A DNA stretch of 64,000 nucleotides from Luidia sarsii. Taxonomy: Eukaryota > Echinodermata > Asteroidea > Paxillosida > Luidiidae. The position numbers were made by a program, and so were the translations under genes. Positions 45,070 to 56,869 of the stretch are shown in pieces (the stretch's first letter is position 1; the number at the start of each line of letters is the position of its first letter). The stretch spans positions 16,156,359 to 16,220,358 of the forward strand of contig OX465111.1 in the NCBI GenBank assembly GCA_949987565.1, read 5' to 3'. The notes under the pieces are model-generated. The model ran no database searches and was not told where the DNA came from. It saw only the letters and a program-made list of their open reading frames with translations.

Positions 45070-45180
45070 AAGGTTTACAGAGCGTGCTGTTTTGATCTTA
45101 GCAGAACCTTTTGTAAAGTAAAGCAAATGGCCTTCTAGGATCATACGTCGGGCACTCTGAACTTTGGAGATATGTATGTT
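45070..45180. mobile_element. Foldback-family copy, diverged
   Basis: GTTTTGATCTTAGCAGAACC and TTTTGTAAAG on the left; GGCCTTCTAGGATCATACGTC, then GGGCACTCTGAAC on the right. Both ends of the family are recognisable. Confidence 0.5.
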
Positions 45181-45639
45181 TTTGATTTTTCTAGGCATGG
45201 AGTGGTTTGAATACTTTTGAAACCATGCCTACTTGTTTGGTACATGTAGATGGCAGATTGCCAACATGATTCATGCACTCTTGAGAAAATCCAGGTTTGC
45301 AGAGAAAAAAAGGGACCATTCTGGCGGATTTTGATTTGCATTGGATGAGAAGTGATGGTACGAGGCCTGTCAGGGCGGTGTAGTCTCCCTTGCTCCACCT
45401 ACAGACCTAGCACCGAAGGTCTATTGAGTGACACACATTGGAAGTAGTAGTACATGCACACGCAACTCCCCTTCTGACTTTTCACTCAAACGCCAAGCCA
45501 ACCGACCCCTTCCATCCAACCTCAAACACACATGCACACGCTCACTAAACTGATGACTCACTTGTTTCAAGTGGCTCTTTGGACTTTGATCATTCTGCGT
45601 AGATTACCCAAAGAAAGCCGCCGAGAAATGTACACCTCC

Positions 45640-46315
<676 letters not shown>

Positions 46316-46319
46316 ATGA

Positions 46320-46955
46320 TTCATAGATGCAGTGTGCTGGATGCGGTAACTCGGCAACGCATCAAGGTGAAGTGCCATATGTATTGGTGCGGGAGGTTGA
46401 GTGGGGTTTGGATGGTGTGAGTTTTTTTCTGGGGGTGGAGGGGAGAAGGAGAGAGTTGCTCTTTTTTGCAGCGTCAGCTTTCTTCTGCTTTAGCATCACT
46501 CTGAAGTGCTCCAGGGATCTTAAACGGTCCTCTTTTCTCAGAGATGCTTCTCTCCCCTCCCTTTTACACTCTGCGTCACACATACGGGATTCTTCCGATG
46601 CCTTTCAGCCTGGAGGACTGAGAGTGATGGGGATTGCAACAACGTGCTCTGATCAAGAGATGACTAGGCCTTTGAAATACCCCAATGTCTGTAAAGCTGC
46701 ATTTGAGCAGTATCTTGACAGGGCTATTGTCATACATAATCCTGCTAAGTAAGACCATTCCTCCCTGCTTAAATTAACCACGAATACCAACCATATATGT
46801 ACATGTACTTCACATGGTGTTAACTGGGTTTGACTTGTGCTCAAACATCACATGCTTAGCATAAAATACAAGTGGAACTCCACTTTCAACCTCAAGCAAA
46901 GCTTACTGCTTACTGACCAGAAAGACCAAAAATATGAAATCTTAAAACAAAAAAA
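46320..46955. other. Non-coding interval, open frame of 141 codons
   Basis: The plus strand is open from 46327 to 46752, but it overlaps a 73-residue minus frame, starts at the edge of the microsatellite and has no recognisable domain. Not called as a gene. Confidence 0.3.
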
Positions 46956-46959
46956 TAAG

Positions 46960-47055
46960 ACGGCATTATGTTTCAAGACTAGCAGTAGCAGGACATGATG
47001 CAGGTTCATTGGATTGTCTTTGTAAAAGGTCCTAGGATCAAATCTATGTAATTTG
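46960..47055. mobile_element. Foldback-family fragment
   Basis: GACGGCATTATGTTTCAAG with AGCAGGACATGATG, then AAAGGTCCTAGGATCAAATC. Preceded by GCTTACTGACCAGAAAGACC, the family's side module. Confidence 0.5.
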
Positions 47056-47119
47056 TAATGTAAACAAGATAATGGATGTGACTTTCCTGAAGTCAAGGTG
47101 TTTTCAAGAACATTGACAT

Positions 47120-47310
47120 ATTGTACAGTACACTCTACATGTATGGATTTGCACATATACAATGTACATGTACATGTACATGTGCATTTGTAGCTACTGT
47201 AAGTATTGTACCTGTACTTCTGATCTTGATTGGGCAAAGGTTTGTTACCATTTGTAGTATTGTTCATGTGCATGCATGGGCTACATGTAGCTGTATTTGT
47301 GTCCATGTGC
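47120..47310. repeat. Palindrome cluster
   Basis: TACAGTACACTCTACATGTA and TACAATGTACATGTACATG words at 47124-47186, thinning out to 47310. Confidence 0.8.
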
Positions 47311-47742
47311 AGTATGTCTGAACTCATTCCCCAGAGTACACTTTGGCAGTATCCGCACTATTGAAAGGTCAGGACCGTTCGTTGACCTCTTGCTTCCTGT
47401 GGGGACCCCTTGGTGTGTCATCATGGATTAACTTGCCTGAGTTTGTGTGGGATGTCTACAGATTTACCCTGTGTTGTGTTGTGTGGTTGTCTCGATACTT
47501 GCCTGTACTGCAAGTGTGAAAAGGAATATGTCATCATCCCTTATCAGGGCTGGTATTATTGAAGAGCCTGACATCGACCCCGTCCCTCCTCCCGCCTTTC
47601 CTGAAATCACACCCCTTAGTGCAGGGCCTCCCAGGGAACTGTGATTGCCTCCTTCTGAGGAGTTGCATCCGTGAAGCTCCCTGCTCTGCTCTTCTCTTGC
47701 AAACTGACAAGAAAGTTGTTGTTTTTTCTCCCTCCACCTCCT

Positions 47743-47942
47743 NNNNNNNNNNNNNNNNNNNNNNNNNNNNNNNNNNNNNNNNNNNNNNNNNNNNNNNNNN
47801 NNNNNNNNNNNNNNNNNNNNNNNNNNNNNNNNNNNNNNNNNNNNNNNNNNNNNNNNNNNNNNNNNNNNNNNNNNNNNNNNNNNNNNNNNNNNNNNNNNNN
47901 NNNNNNNNNNNNNNNNNNNNNNNNNNNNNNNNNNNNNNNNNN
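47743..47942. other. Assembly gap of 200 N
   Basis: Exactly 200 undetermined bases, preceded by a CT-rich run (CTCCCTCCACCTCCT). The round number suggests either a placeholder or an insert-size estimate. The frames drawn across it are meaningless. Confidence 0.99.
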
Positions 47943-47949
47943 TTACATC

Positions 47950-48370
47950 TTCCCAGTGGACTTACCGTAGTTGTCTGTCACTGCCTGAATATCGGCCACC
48001 TAAATCTATGGAAGTCAATTGAAACCAAAGGTTTCTTCATATAGTTCTTGGCCATCAAAAGGAATCGTTTGTCCCCCCCCCCCCTGTAAATGTGCTCAGG
48101 TGAACTTATTGGCCACCCAAGAAAGAAAAAGAGAATTAGAGTATAAGCCGCAGGGGTAAGACCAAGGAGTTACCAAGGAGTTATCCTACACCCGAAAAGT
48201 GCCACGACAATCTTGCCCCTGTCGAATTCCCTTCAAATTGGTGTGATCCGTGATGACAGCACGGATGACAGCACGGATCATCACATAAAATAGGGGGGAC
48301 AAAAAATAAGAAAATCATGTATCTGTAAATAAGGTTTTTAAAATGATTGATCTGAGATGCCTTAATCTGT
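47950..48370. other. Non-coding interval, nothing recognised
   Basis: A C11 run at about 48074-48084 and a tandem GATGACAGCACG (two units, 48252-48276) forming a short partly palindromic phrase. No gene. Confidence 0.4.
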
Positions 48371-48640
48371 TAATACCTCTGGATCTCGCTCTGAGTGCGG
48401 TTGCCGGGGGAGAGGAAGGAATCTACCGGCCGTTGCTAGGGACTGTCGCATAACAGGCGACACGCACAGTGCGCTAATGGACAACTAAATGGAGTCGATG
48501 ACATATTTTAACCCTCTTGGAGCAGAGTCATACGGCAGGGTCTCAAAATTGGTTATTGGTCTGATAGCTCTCGGCCTGTCTGTCTTGCGGTCTGCTTTTT
48601 ATTTAGTCTGCATCGTAGTTGGCTTGATTAAATGGAGTGG
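48370..48640. promoter_or_regulatory. Candidate conserved block with an RFX-like half-site
   Basis: CpG-containing single-copy DNA. CGTTGCTAGGGAC at about 48433 resembles half of the X-box bound by RFX factors, and GAGTGCGGTTGCC (48391) is a second loose match. No coding support. Confidence 0.3.
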
Positions 48641-48644
48641 GCGG

Positions 48645-49680
48645 AGCTGATGGTGATGGGTAGTGGGGGCTTACATGTGCATCCTTCAATGGGCATGTGC
48701 ATGTACAGGTACATTACACCTGCTTTGGTAAGGCTTGATGTGAGGACGGTTCTGTCAGACCAAAACATCAAACTCTCTTTGCTTTTCATTGTTGAAAGTA
48801 TTGCGAGAAGGAGAACACCCTTTTTCTGAACAGTATAGAGTATATGCACAAATGCATTGCTGCTTTGCATGTAATGTACTGTAAACGTACATGCAGTACA
48901 TGTGCATGTATGTGCATTTGTTTGCAAAGTGCATTCGGAATTTGTGCACCTATTCTGCCCTAAATACCAGGTTGCCTGCCAGAAATTGCCACAGACATTC
49001 ACCCCGTCCCAACTTCCGATACGGAATGGGGTTAAGCAATACTAATGGAATACGCGGCGTGCTGAGAATCTTCTAGTTGATTGACTGCCATCAAGCCCCT
49101 GCCATTAGATTACACACGTATATGCACATCACATTCAATTAAATACCCCTGTCATATCCTTCTCAACAAATTAGGTTATGAACTGCCCAAACCTGAACAA
49201 GTTTTCATAATTTCCTTGGGCCAGATGGCATCCAAACGTTTGTTTGGTGTGTTTTTTCCAAACAGAGTCCATTTAAGACAGCACTTGGACAGCTTCCTGT
49301 CCCCAAATCCTTCTAAAAAAATTGAAAGCACTTTGAGTAACACTACTGCATTGGATGTCTTTTGATATAATCTATTTTTCTCTGTTTATAAATTTTACTC
49401 TTTTTTTTCTTCTTCACAATTTCAGTTTGCACCAACATCAAATTTATGACTCAATCCGTTTATGTTGTCAACCATTGCATTCATTTTATCAGGAAGGATC
49501 AATCCTACATCTGTCGTGTAAATATACAACCCTTCTCCTTTTTTTTTGCTTAGCTTTTAACTTTTCACATGCAGCTGAATACATGTATGTACATTTTGAT
49601 TTTATGCATTTGAAGGTCTGGATGTATGTACATGTAACTGGTATACAACTTGGACCAACCCACAGTGTAACCAAACGTAG
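48645..49680. other. Non-coding interval, nothing recognised
   Basis: Scattered TACATG words (48700-48710, 48885-48915, 49580-49635). A minus frame of 124 residues and plus frames of 94 and 169 residues have no domain; the last runs into the CCCAA repeat. Confidence 0.4.
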
Positions 49681-49858
49681 CCCAACTCAAAAATCTGGTA
49701 CAAATCCAACCCAACCCAAGACAATCCAACCCAACCCAACCAAGCCCAACCCAACCAAGCCCAACCCAACCCAACCCAACCCAACCCAACCCATCCAAGC
49801 CCAACCCAACCCAACCCAACCCAACCCAACCCAAACTCAACCCAACACAACCATGTAC
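49680..49858. repeat. (CCCAA)n microsatellite
   Basis: CCCAACCCAA pentamers with CCAAGCCC interruptions at 49740, 49755 and 49795. The minus strand is (TTGGG)n with many GGG runs, so it can in principle form G-quadruplexes. Flanked on the right by a TACACGTAGTGTACATG patch to 49890. Confidence 0.95.
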
Positions 49859-50144
49859 ACGTAGTGTACATGTACACTGTACGTGTACATGTCATCTCAG
49901 TCATCATTTTAGCAAACCTCAATGGATGTGCATGAAACATACAGTGGACCTATATACACATACTGTAGGCTAGGGTTGCTAGAACCCTTAACCAGCATAT
50001 TTGCCCACCATGCCTTCCTGTATTGGATTCTGCTGACACTTAGCCCGTTGCACCACCCCACCAACCACCATCCCAATATAATCACTGTCCACCGAGTCAA
50101 TGACAAGGGTGAACTGACGTCTTCTCTCCTTGGCCAAACAGCGA

Positions 50145-50225
50145 CCTTCCTCCTCCTCCACCTCCTCCTCCTCCTCCTCCTGCCTGCACCCGACAATCTC
50201 AGTCCCCTTCCTCTTCTCTCCCCAC
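50145..50225. repeat. (CCT)n microsatellite
   Basis: CCTCCTCCT runs around 50148-50181, then C/T-rich sequence. Confidence 0.9.
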
Positions 50226-50309
50226 TCATCCCAATCTTCATTCAGGCATCACTCACTGTGTCTCAGATGCTTATCAACGCAATAGGATCTCCAGCTCTGT
50301 CTTGTAATG

Positions 50310-50600
50310 TCAGAGAGAGGCAGAGAAGAGGAGAAGTAGAAGGAGAAAGAGATTCAGATGGAGAGAGCAAAATAGGGTGAGAGGGAGAGAGGATGAGAGG
50401 GAGAAGGAGAAAGAGAGGGAGAGAGTGGAAGAGAAGGAGAGGGAGAATGAGAGGCAAAGAGAAGGAGAGTATGAGAGAGAGAGAGGAGGGAGAGAGGGGA
50501 GGGGAGAGAGCGGAGGGGAGAGAGGGGAGGGGAGAGAGGGGAGGGGGAGAAGGGAGGGGAGAGAGAGGGGGAGAGAGAAAGAGGAAGAGGGAGAGGTACA
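50310..50600. repeat. GA-rich tract
   Basis: Purine-rich on the plus strand (GAGAGGGAGA, GGGGAGAGAGG). It lies 90 bp from the CCT-rich tract of opposite polarity, so the two could pair. Frames on both strands are by-products. Confidence 0.95.
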
Positions 50601-50609
50601 AAAATGAAC

Positions 50610-51185
50610 CCCGTCTTATTTCCCATTGAGATTGTAGTTAATTTTGCCTTGTCAATCAGAAGAAAAAAAAGGTTTAAAAAGGACAGCTTTGATCTGACTC
50701 GGTCCAGGTGATTGGTTTGCATATTCTATTGGGGGATGGGTGGTGGACAGAGCATAGAGGTAAATATTGACTTTCTTGTCAGAGTGTGGCTTGCTTTCGA
50801 TGGAAATGAGACCTACCTGGAGAGGATTGGCTGGAGACCCTTTGGGTGATTTTGTCAAATAACCCCCACCCCTTCTCTCTAACCTGTGGTGCCATCCTGA
50901 GGGAAGGGGGACACCGAAGGACAGTTTTAAGAACAACAAATGCAGAGTTTTACTTTGCATCACAAGCCATGAAAAAACACCTACATTTCTTCTATACCAA
51001 GTTAACAACCGTGCATAGGAACTGATGCTTGTATTCTAGCTGGTACTTTCTCAAAGGTGGAATGACAGACAGATAAGAAGGAGAGACGCACTGTTATTGG
51101 ATGTGGATACAAAGGAGTAACATTATACACAAACTGTAGGAGATCAAGTGAAGGGCAAGCAGTCAGAAGGGACTTAAGGGCTTAC
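50610..51185. other. Non-coding interval, nothing recognised
   Basis: Single-copy DNA with TGATTGGTTTGCATATTC (50710), which includes a TTTGCAT partial octamer. No gene. Confidence 0.35.
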
Positions 51186-51194
51186 CAGTATACA

Positions 51195-51280
51195 TTTTAG
51201 GGCCTAGCATTTCAATCCTAGAAGGACCTTAAATTTTGATTTTGGTCATTTACATCTTGCAGCATTTGTTATCACTCTAC
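51195..51280. mobile_element. Foldback-family fragment
   Basis: TTTTAGGGCCTAGCATTTC, then AATCCTAGAAGGACC, then ATTTTGGTCATTTACATC and TTGCAGCATTTG, an inverted remnant of the side module. Confidence 0.45.
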
Positions 51281-51434
51281 CATGAAAGGTATTGCATACA
51301 TACAGTAATCTCAGCAAAAATTAAAACCATGCTTCAAATTGTCAACACAAAAATTCAACACAAAATTCTTTGAGGTGTTGGGGGAAAAGAATCTGATGTG
51401 CCTCAAAAGGGTATCCTGAGGCCATTCCATTTCT

Positions 51435-51669
51435 CCCCCTTTCTCTCTCTCCCCTCTCTGTCTCTGTCTCTGTCTCTCTCCCTCTCTCTCCCTCTCCCTC
51501 CCTCCCCTCCCTCCCCCTCTCTCTCACCCCCCTCTCTTTCCCCCCTATCTCTCTCTCCCCCTCCTCTCTCTCCCCCCTATCTCTCTCTCCCCCTCCTCTC
51601 TCTCCCCCCTATCTCTCTCTCCCCCTCTCTCTCTTTCTCTCTCTCTCACTCTCTCTCCCCTCTCTCACT

Positions 51670-51766
<97 letters not shown>

Positions 51767-51785
51767 CTCTCTCTCTCAACCTTTC
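51435..51785. repeat. CT-rich microsatellite with (TA)n core
   Basis: CCCCCTATCTCTCTCTCC units repeat about every 34 bp at 51540-51630, followed by a long (CT)n run and a (TA)n run at about 51742-51766. Confidence 0.95.
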
Positions 51786-52054
51786 TTTCTCTCTGGCTTT
51801 TTTTTTCATGATTGATCTGAGAGAGCGAGCGAAAAGAGTCATTTAAGGCCTGTGTCACACAATCGTTTGCTCTTTGTCTGAAAAATGCAAGAAAGAAAAG
51901 GTTAAAGGCTCTGGGAGAAAAAAAAAATCCGCTTTATTTGACATGGATAGTATAATTGAATGTTCATTGCTCAGTTCTATGCGCGGGATGTAGGTAGAAT
52001 ATGTACCTCGCCAAATGGAATGTATCCTGTATAGATTTCTCACGCCTATTTTTT

Positions 52055-52166
52055 CCATCTCTCTCTCTCTCTCTCGCTCTCTCTCTCTCTGCCTTCCCTC
52101 TCTCTCTCTCTCTCTCTCTCTGTCTCCCCCCCTCTCTCACTGTCTCTTTCTCTCCCCCCTCTCTCC

Positions 52167-52218
<52 letters not shown>

Positions 52219-52240
52219 CCTCTTTCTCTCTCTCTGAGAA
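52055..52240. repeat. CT-rich microsatellite
   Basis: (CT)n runs with CCC interruptions, pyrimidine-rich on the plus strand. It abuts the motif cluster at 52250-52290. Confidence 0.95.
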
Positions 52241-52244
52241 GTGC

Positions 52245-52300
52245 CTCCCACCAGATCATGTGACCGTGCTGCAGCCAATCAGATCCCCAATGCTGCAAGC
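52245..52300. promoter_or_regulatory. M-box plus CCAAT-box cluster
   Basis: TCATGTGA at 52257-52264 is a perfect M-box/MiT-TFE type E-box, and CAGCCAATCAG at 52272-52282 is a perfect NF-Y CCAAT consensus, 8 bp apart. This arrangement is typical of proximal promoters. No TATA box or coding exon follows that I can recognise, so an enhancer or unannotated promoter are both possible. Confidence 0.4.
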
Positions 52301-52304
52301 ACTT

Positions 52305-53480
52305 TTGATGGTCTATACTCTCGGCCGCTATGATGTTACAATGGATTGAGGAGAACAGCAGTCCAATATACATTGTAGGCTTCTTCCTTTCCACGTGTAA
52401 CTGGAAGGTGCCTTCCCTGCATGCCTGCATGTACACACATGTACAGTTTGTACACTCTTCATTCGCAGCCGTAAGTGCTCTGAACGTGCAGAGCTGTAAA
52501 GTGATCGCGACAATTTGAGTCGGGTCTGTAACTCCTGGCAGGATTTGGAGTTCTTGGCAAGATGATCGATGGCCGCATTAGAAAGTGGATGAACGAGGCA
52601 GTGAATGAAGTGAAGATCTCAGCCTGTAACCTACACGAGTACACGTACCCCCCCCTCCCATCCTTCCATCTCACATTGGCTTCTTCTTTCTTACTATTTT
52701 TTTTTTTCTATTTCCACCGTTGATGACTTCTGGCAGTGACATCAGATCGCAGTTTGGTCGTGCCCCTCAGCATGATTCAAAGATGTCATGTGCATTTACC
52801 CTGTGCTGAAATAACCCTCTTTGTTAGTGCACAATGCATGCCGTGCTGAATTTACGCCTGTGATGAAACATTGTGTTTACAACATGTAATTTTTCTCATG
52901 CTGAATGGACATTCTGCTGATTTTACCCCCGTCCTGGAATTCCATCTCGTGTACATGTATATGTACGCGTACAGACTTCCCATTTCTCTCATATCTACTG
53001 TGGTTCACCCACGTGTAGCTGTTTTACTCTGGTTACGCGAAATTTACATTCACACCTTGAATGTGCACACCATGTTTTACTTTCTGACCTGGAAAAGTTT
53101 CAAGCCAACTCTTTTGTAAAAGAGTACTACTGTAGCTTCGTCTATTTCACGTTTTCATCATCACAAAAAGGCACAATAATAACAGACATACATTCATCTT
53201 TGGTCAACCCCCATCAATATATATCTGAAATAGCAAGGAAAAGTGGAAATTAGAATATTCATTTCAACATTTCTATATTTATGTCAAATCTTTCATATCA
53301 ATTTCATATCATTTCAAGATTGCATATATATTTATGTTTTCTTCGCTAATTGAAAGCCGATGCTTCAAACCACAAGTACACCTTTCATAGTTTCGGTTTT
53401 GATTTTGATAAACATATTTTTAAACAAATGGGAAAGGACATGTGACTATGAAATTTTAAAATATTTCATGAAATAACCAA
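52305..53480. other. Non-coding interval
   Basis: Single-copy DNA with a few TACATG words (52429-52451, 52951-52972) and a T10 run (52700). AT-rich from 53140 on, with repeated ATTTCATATCA-like phrases (53295-53320). No gene recognised. Confidence 0.4.
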
Positions 53481-53484
53481 AGTA

Positions 53485-53703
53485 TATTTGACTGGGCCAG
53501 GACATGAACCAGAGACCGCTGGTCTAACCATGGAGCTACATGTATATAGCTCCATGGTCTAACATACTGTACAAGCATTCTAACCACCTGAGCTACCGTA
53601 CACGTACATGTATCCAGCCCCTGGATGGTAACCTTCCCAAATAACCACCTTTACTCACCTTTAGTGGGAGGGGGGGAGGGGGGGTCAGAAGCATCTAATT
53701 AAA
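53485..53703 (-). mobile_element. tRNA-derived SINE, copy C
   Basis: Minus strand from 53703: TTAGATGCTTCTGACC, a C-rich stretch, GGTTATTTGGGAAGG, then GGCTGGATA and GCTCAGGTGGTTAGAATGC, ending with B-box-like CTGGTTCATGTCC (53500-53512). Against copy A it has 17 extra bases at TA (53596-53612). A TACTGTA word lies at 53565-53571, and an inverted duplication CATGGAGCTA / TAGCTCCATG surrounds a TACATGTA. Not a functional tRNA. Confidence 0.65.
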
Positions 53704-53869
53704 AACATACATATTTGTCACATTTTTGGAAAGGCTCCTCTGTGGTGCTAGTTATTCCCCTTGGCAGAGATTTTGGGTTGAAGCGGAGGAAGGGAGAGGA
53801 AGATGGAAGGGGATAGAGAATTGCAAAATGGCTCATGCCCAAACCCTTGAGCTAACCCCCCTCCCCCCT

Positions 53870-54690
53870 CCCCTAATCACATGCCCATTTCATTGTTGAA
53901 TTAGGTGCTAAGCCCCAACCACAATATTTATCCCGGATGATACCATCAAATGAGCTTTAGTCTGGATCAGTAACAAGATTACTGCCTTGCCCCTCCTCCC
54001 CCATCCCCCAACCCTCCATCCCAGGAGACTGCAAACCTCCCCCTGCTCACATATCCATCCTTCCAATTTCTTTGTTTTTGTCAACAGTTATTATCATTCT
54101 TCTCCCTGACTCTTTCTTTCTGGCTAGATTTGGCCACAATTTTGGCCGTGGGGTTTATTTCTAAGCCTGGGTGAAGTTGCTTCGATTCCGTCGCTTTTAT
54201 TTCTCCCTCAACCGTTCTTCGACAATTGCTCATTTTTTTGGTCACGGGTAATCCCGCTTCACTTTCATATAGCCCGACTCAATAAAAGAAAAAAAAAATT
54301 AAACGAAGAAGAATGAATCAATTGCCAAATTCGTTTGTGTCTGCCATGGTCCTAGTCAGTACGCAATTGCATTTATGAATGGGCCAGCCCTGGGGCTATT
54401 TCATCAATTATTCATTGCCGCTGTAAGAGCATGCTTTTCTCTTCTATTTTCTAAGCTTTTTTTTATCTCAAAAATATTGTGTATTTCTTTTAGAAAGCAA
54501 AGGACAGAGCGCCCGGCAGAGTAACTGAAGCACTTGTCAGTTCGTATTCGTCACTGTATCCATCACTTTGACAACCTTGAGTTACCTCATTGTGATATCA
54601 CTCTGGCTTTTTATATAATGGACGCTTTGAAAGAGAAATGTGAGAGAAATAAATGCGTTCATAAATGCCATGTGAAATGCCACTATGGTG
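53870..54690. promoter_or_regulatory. Longest candidate conserved enhancer block
   Basis: About 800 bp without palindromes or transposon fragments. Notable: AACCACAATATTTATCCCGG (53918), CAATTTTGGCCGTGGGG (54136), GAATCAATTGCCAAATTCG (54314), CGCAATTGCATTTATGAATG (54362) and TTTCATCAATTATTCATTGC (54399). The density of homeodomain-type AT cores in complex DNA resembles deeply conserved developmental enhancers. No open frame of note crosses it. Conservation not tested. Confidence 0.4.
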
Positions 54691-55230
54691 AGAATTTGTG
54701 GGGGTGGTAGGGTGTGAATGATTCACGTTTATAAGCAAGTTACGAATAAATCTCTCTTTTAAAGTTGAACTTCAGTGAAGGCCGATTTTTTTTCTTTAAA
54801 ATTGAAGCGATTTAGCGATTCAAGTATCAACATCCAATATGAATTTACTCTTATGTCATACCAGCCTACCTGTTTTTGAACCCATTTTTAAAGGTTACAT
54901 GCATTCTGTTACAAGTTTCTGACAAGTGAGGATGCAATTTGCCATTGCAGCATAGAGCCATTGGTGAATTTCCCATAACACGCATGATCAGCATCCCTCC
55001 CACTCTCAGTCCCAACCACACATCGCCTCAAACCCCTACTCACACCCAAACAAACCTTCAATGCAGATAAATCGCATCGCCCTCCTTCCTGTTTTGTGAA
55101 GAGCTTAAGAAAATACGCGCCCGCAGAACTGCTGGCGTTCTTTCGAGGGGCCTAATACGTGCCTGAGTCCATCTCTACTTTTCTTTATATACAATGTATA
55201 CATTTGCTTGGGCATTGTTTGTAAAAGTGG
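54690..55230. other. Non-coding interval, nothing recognised
   Basis: Complex single-copy DNA, including AGAGCCATTGGTGAATTTCC (54953). No exon recognised. Confidence 0.35.
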
Positions 55231-55561
55231 CAAAATTTCATTTGTGAATGTACTGTGTGTACCTGATTGCGAGAGTGGAAAGGCTTCTCCTAAGGAACCA
55301 ATTAGGTACCTGTATCCCAGGACCTGAAGACTTAGACCCAATGCTATTGTTACGCAGCTTTAAGTGACAACAATAATATTGACGGTGTATCGACCCAAAG
55401 AGAACCTGCACCCCTGCCTCCCGACTCTCTCCCTCTCTTCCTCTCTTTCCTTTTCTCTTTGTGGTTTTATATACCCAAATAATTTGGTTACAGTATAATG
55501 TTACGCTTCTGAAGAGCTTCAGGGGAGGAGGAAGAGAAAAACAGTCTAGATGTGATGTGGA

Positions 55562-55615
55562 TTTTTTTTTGGGGGGGGGGGGAGAGGAGAAAGAGAATGA
55601 GAGAGAAAGAGAGAG
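55562..55615. repeat. T/G homopolymer junction and GA tract
   Basis: T9 followed by G12, then GAGAGGAGAAAGAGA-type purine sequence. Confidence 0.9.
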
Positions 55616-55624
55616 AGGCTTTAG

Positions 55625-55968
55625 AAATTGAAAGACGATGTGAATGTTATTGGCATTAGGCCCGGCGAGACTGCTTGGGATAGGTGTCTGTCTCTTGGGG
55701 TCATCATGAGCCAGTCTTGTCCAGTGTCTAGCCATCTCTGCTGGCATTCTACCATTGCCCTTTGAAACCAGGTCATAGACCTTTGCCTTATTGGTGTCAA
55801 TGCACGTAGGTATTCTCCCGACATTTGTTACAGACTGCAAAGCTCTTGTTTGCCAACACAGGGTGGCAGGGTCAGTGGCATTTTGCGTCAGATTTTTGCT
55901 GATGGTCAGAGTTAACCCCGTCAATTGTGTAGGAAATAGTGTGTCCAGTGTCCACTGTTGGTCTTCAT
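55625..55968 (-). CDS. Possible exon, product unknown
   Basis: The minus strand is open from 55984 to 55238. A pyrimidine-rich GTGTGCCATTTTTTAG ends at 55969 and looks like a splice acceptor, so an exon could start at 55968. The deduced peptide up to about 55625 is of normal composition (about 114 residues), with two adjacent N-glycosylation sequons (NLT, NAT) and two Cys. Beyond that the frame enters the GA/T-G tract and is not credible. No donor with a good GTRAGT was found, no domain is recognised and the plus strand is also open (67 codons). Could equally be non-coding DNA. Confidence 0.15.
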
Positions 55969-55989
55969 CTAAAAAATGGCACACAAATC

Positions 55990-56860
55990 AATGATGTCCA
56001 AACTACCACCATCATGATTGTTCATATTGAACAAGGTCACCCTTTATGACCTTGTTCCTGTTGCAAACTTCCCCGTCTATTTCCTTGAAGTTCCTGTTCT
56101 AGTTTTGATTAACTTGGAGCTGTTCAGGATGTGATAGTATATCGTACTGAGATTACCATTCATGTACATGTATAGTGACTAGATAGTCCACATCCTGGCT
56201 TGTAGTGTGAGTTTTGGAGTGAGTTTGTTGTGTTTGTGTGCATGACGTACAAAAATGTACATTGGGATTCAAGACTCAGTTGAGAGTTGAGATACAGGAT
56301 TTTCCAAATGAAGATAAATGATACACATTGATAATGAATATTGTAGTGTCAATAGCAACTATTCAGTTAGTTAACAAAGAAATGGTTACCCTTCAAGTGC
56401 TAACCTTATTAAAGTTGTTGGTACGTATAAATTTATTAGTTAGATTAACACAGCTATCTTTATGCACATCCAATATGAGCCAGATAAAGTGACTGCAAAT
56501 CCTTCCAAATGGCTTCATTAAAGCATGAGAGGGCACCACAATTTGTGCTCATTGGAACAGGAAGCCAAGGAGAGGGCAGAGTGAAGTCTATTCTGCTTCT
56601 TTTGTCCCCGCTCTGCCCGTCAATCCACTGCTCATTGTAGACAGATGTGAAGCAGATTGAACCTGGATTGAACTTTAGCTCTCTTTTTTTTTTACACACC
56701 CAGGTACAGGTTCCTCTTAGCTTTGCCTAATGACTGTACTGAATTTGTAATTTATGCTTGAGATGCTGAGCATGTACATAAGGATGCGCTGGCCCTCATT
56801 GGACCATCTCCTTGTCCCTCCCCTTTCCGGAGTTTTTGGTCCATATCTGACTAAGATGAG
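55990..56860. other. Non-coding interval, nothing recognised
   Basis: A short inverted pair ACAAGGTCACC/ATGACCTTGTTC at 56032-56055. Otherwise single-copy DNA. Confidence 0.4.
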
Positions 56861-56869
56861 CTAGGTAAG

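Noticed and set aside
47559..48044. Plus frame of 161 residues crossing the N gap
   Set aside because: More than a third of it is undetermined sequence.
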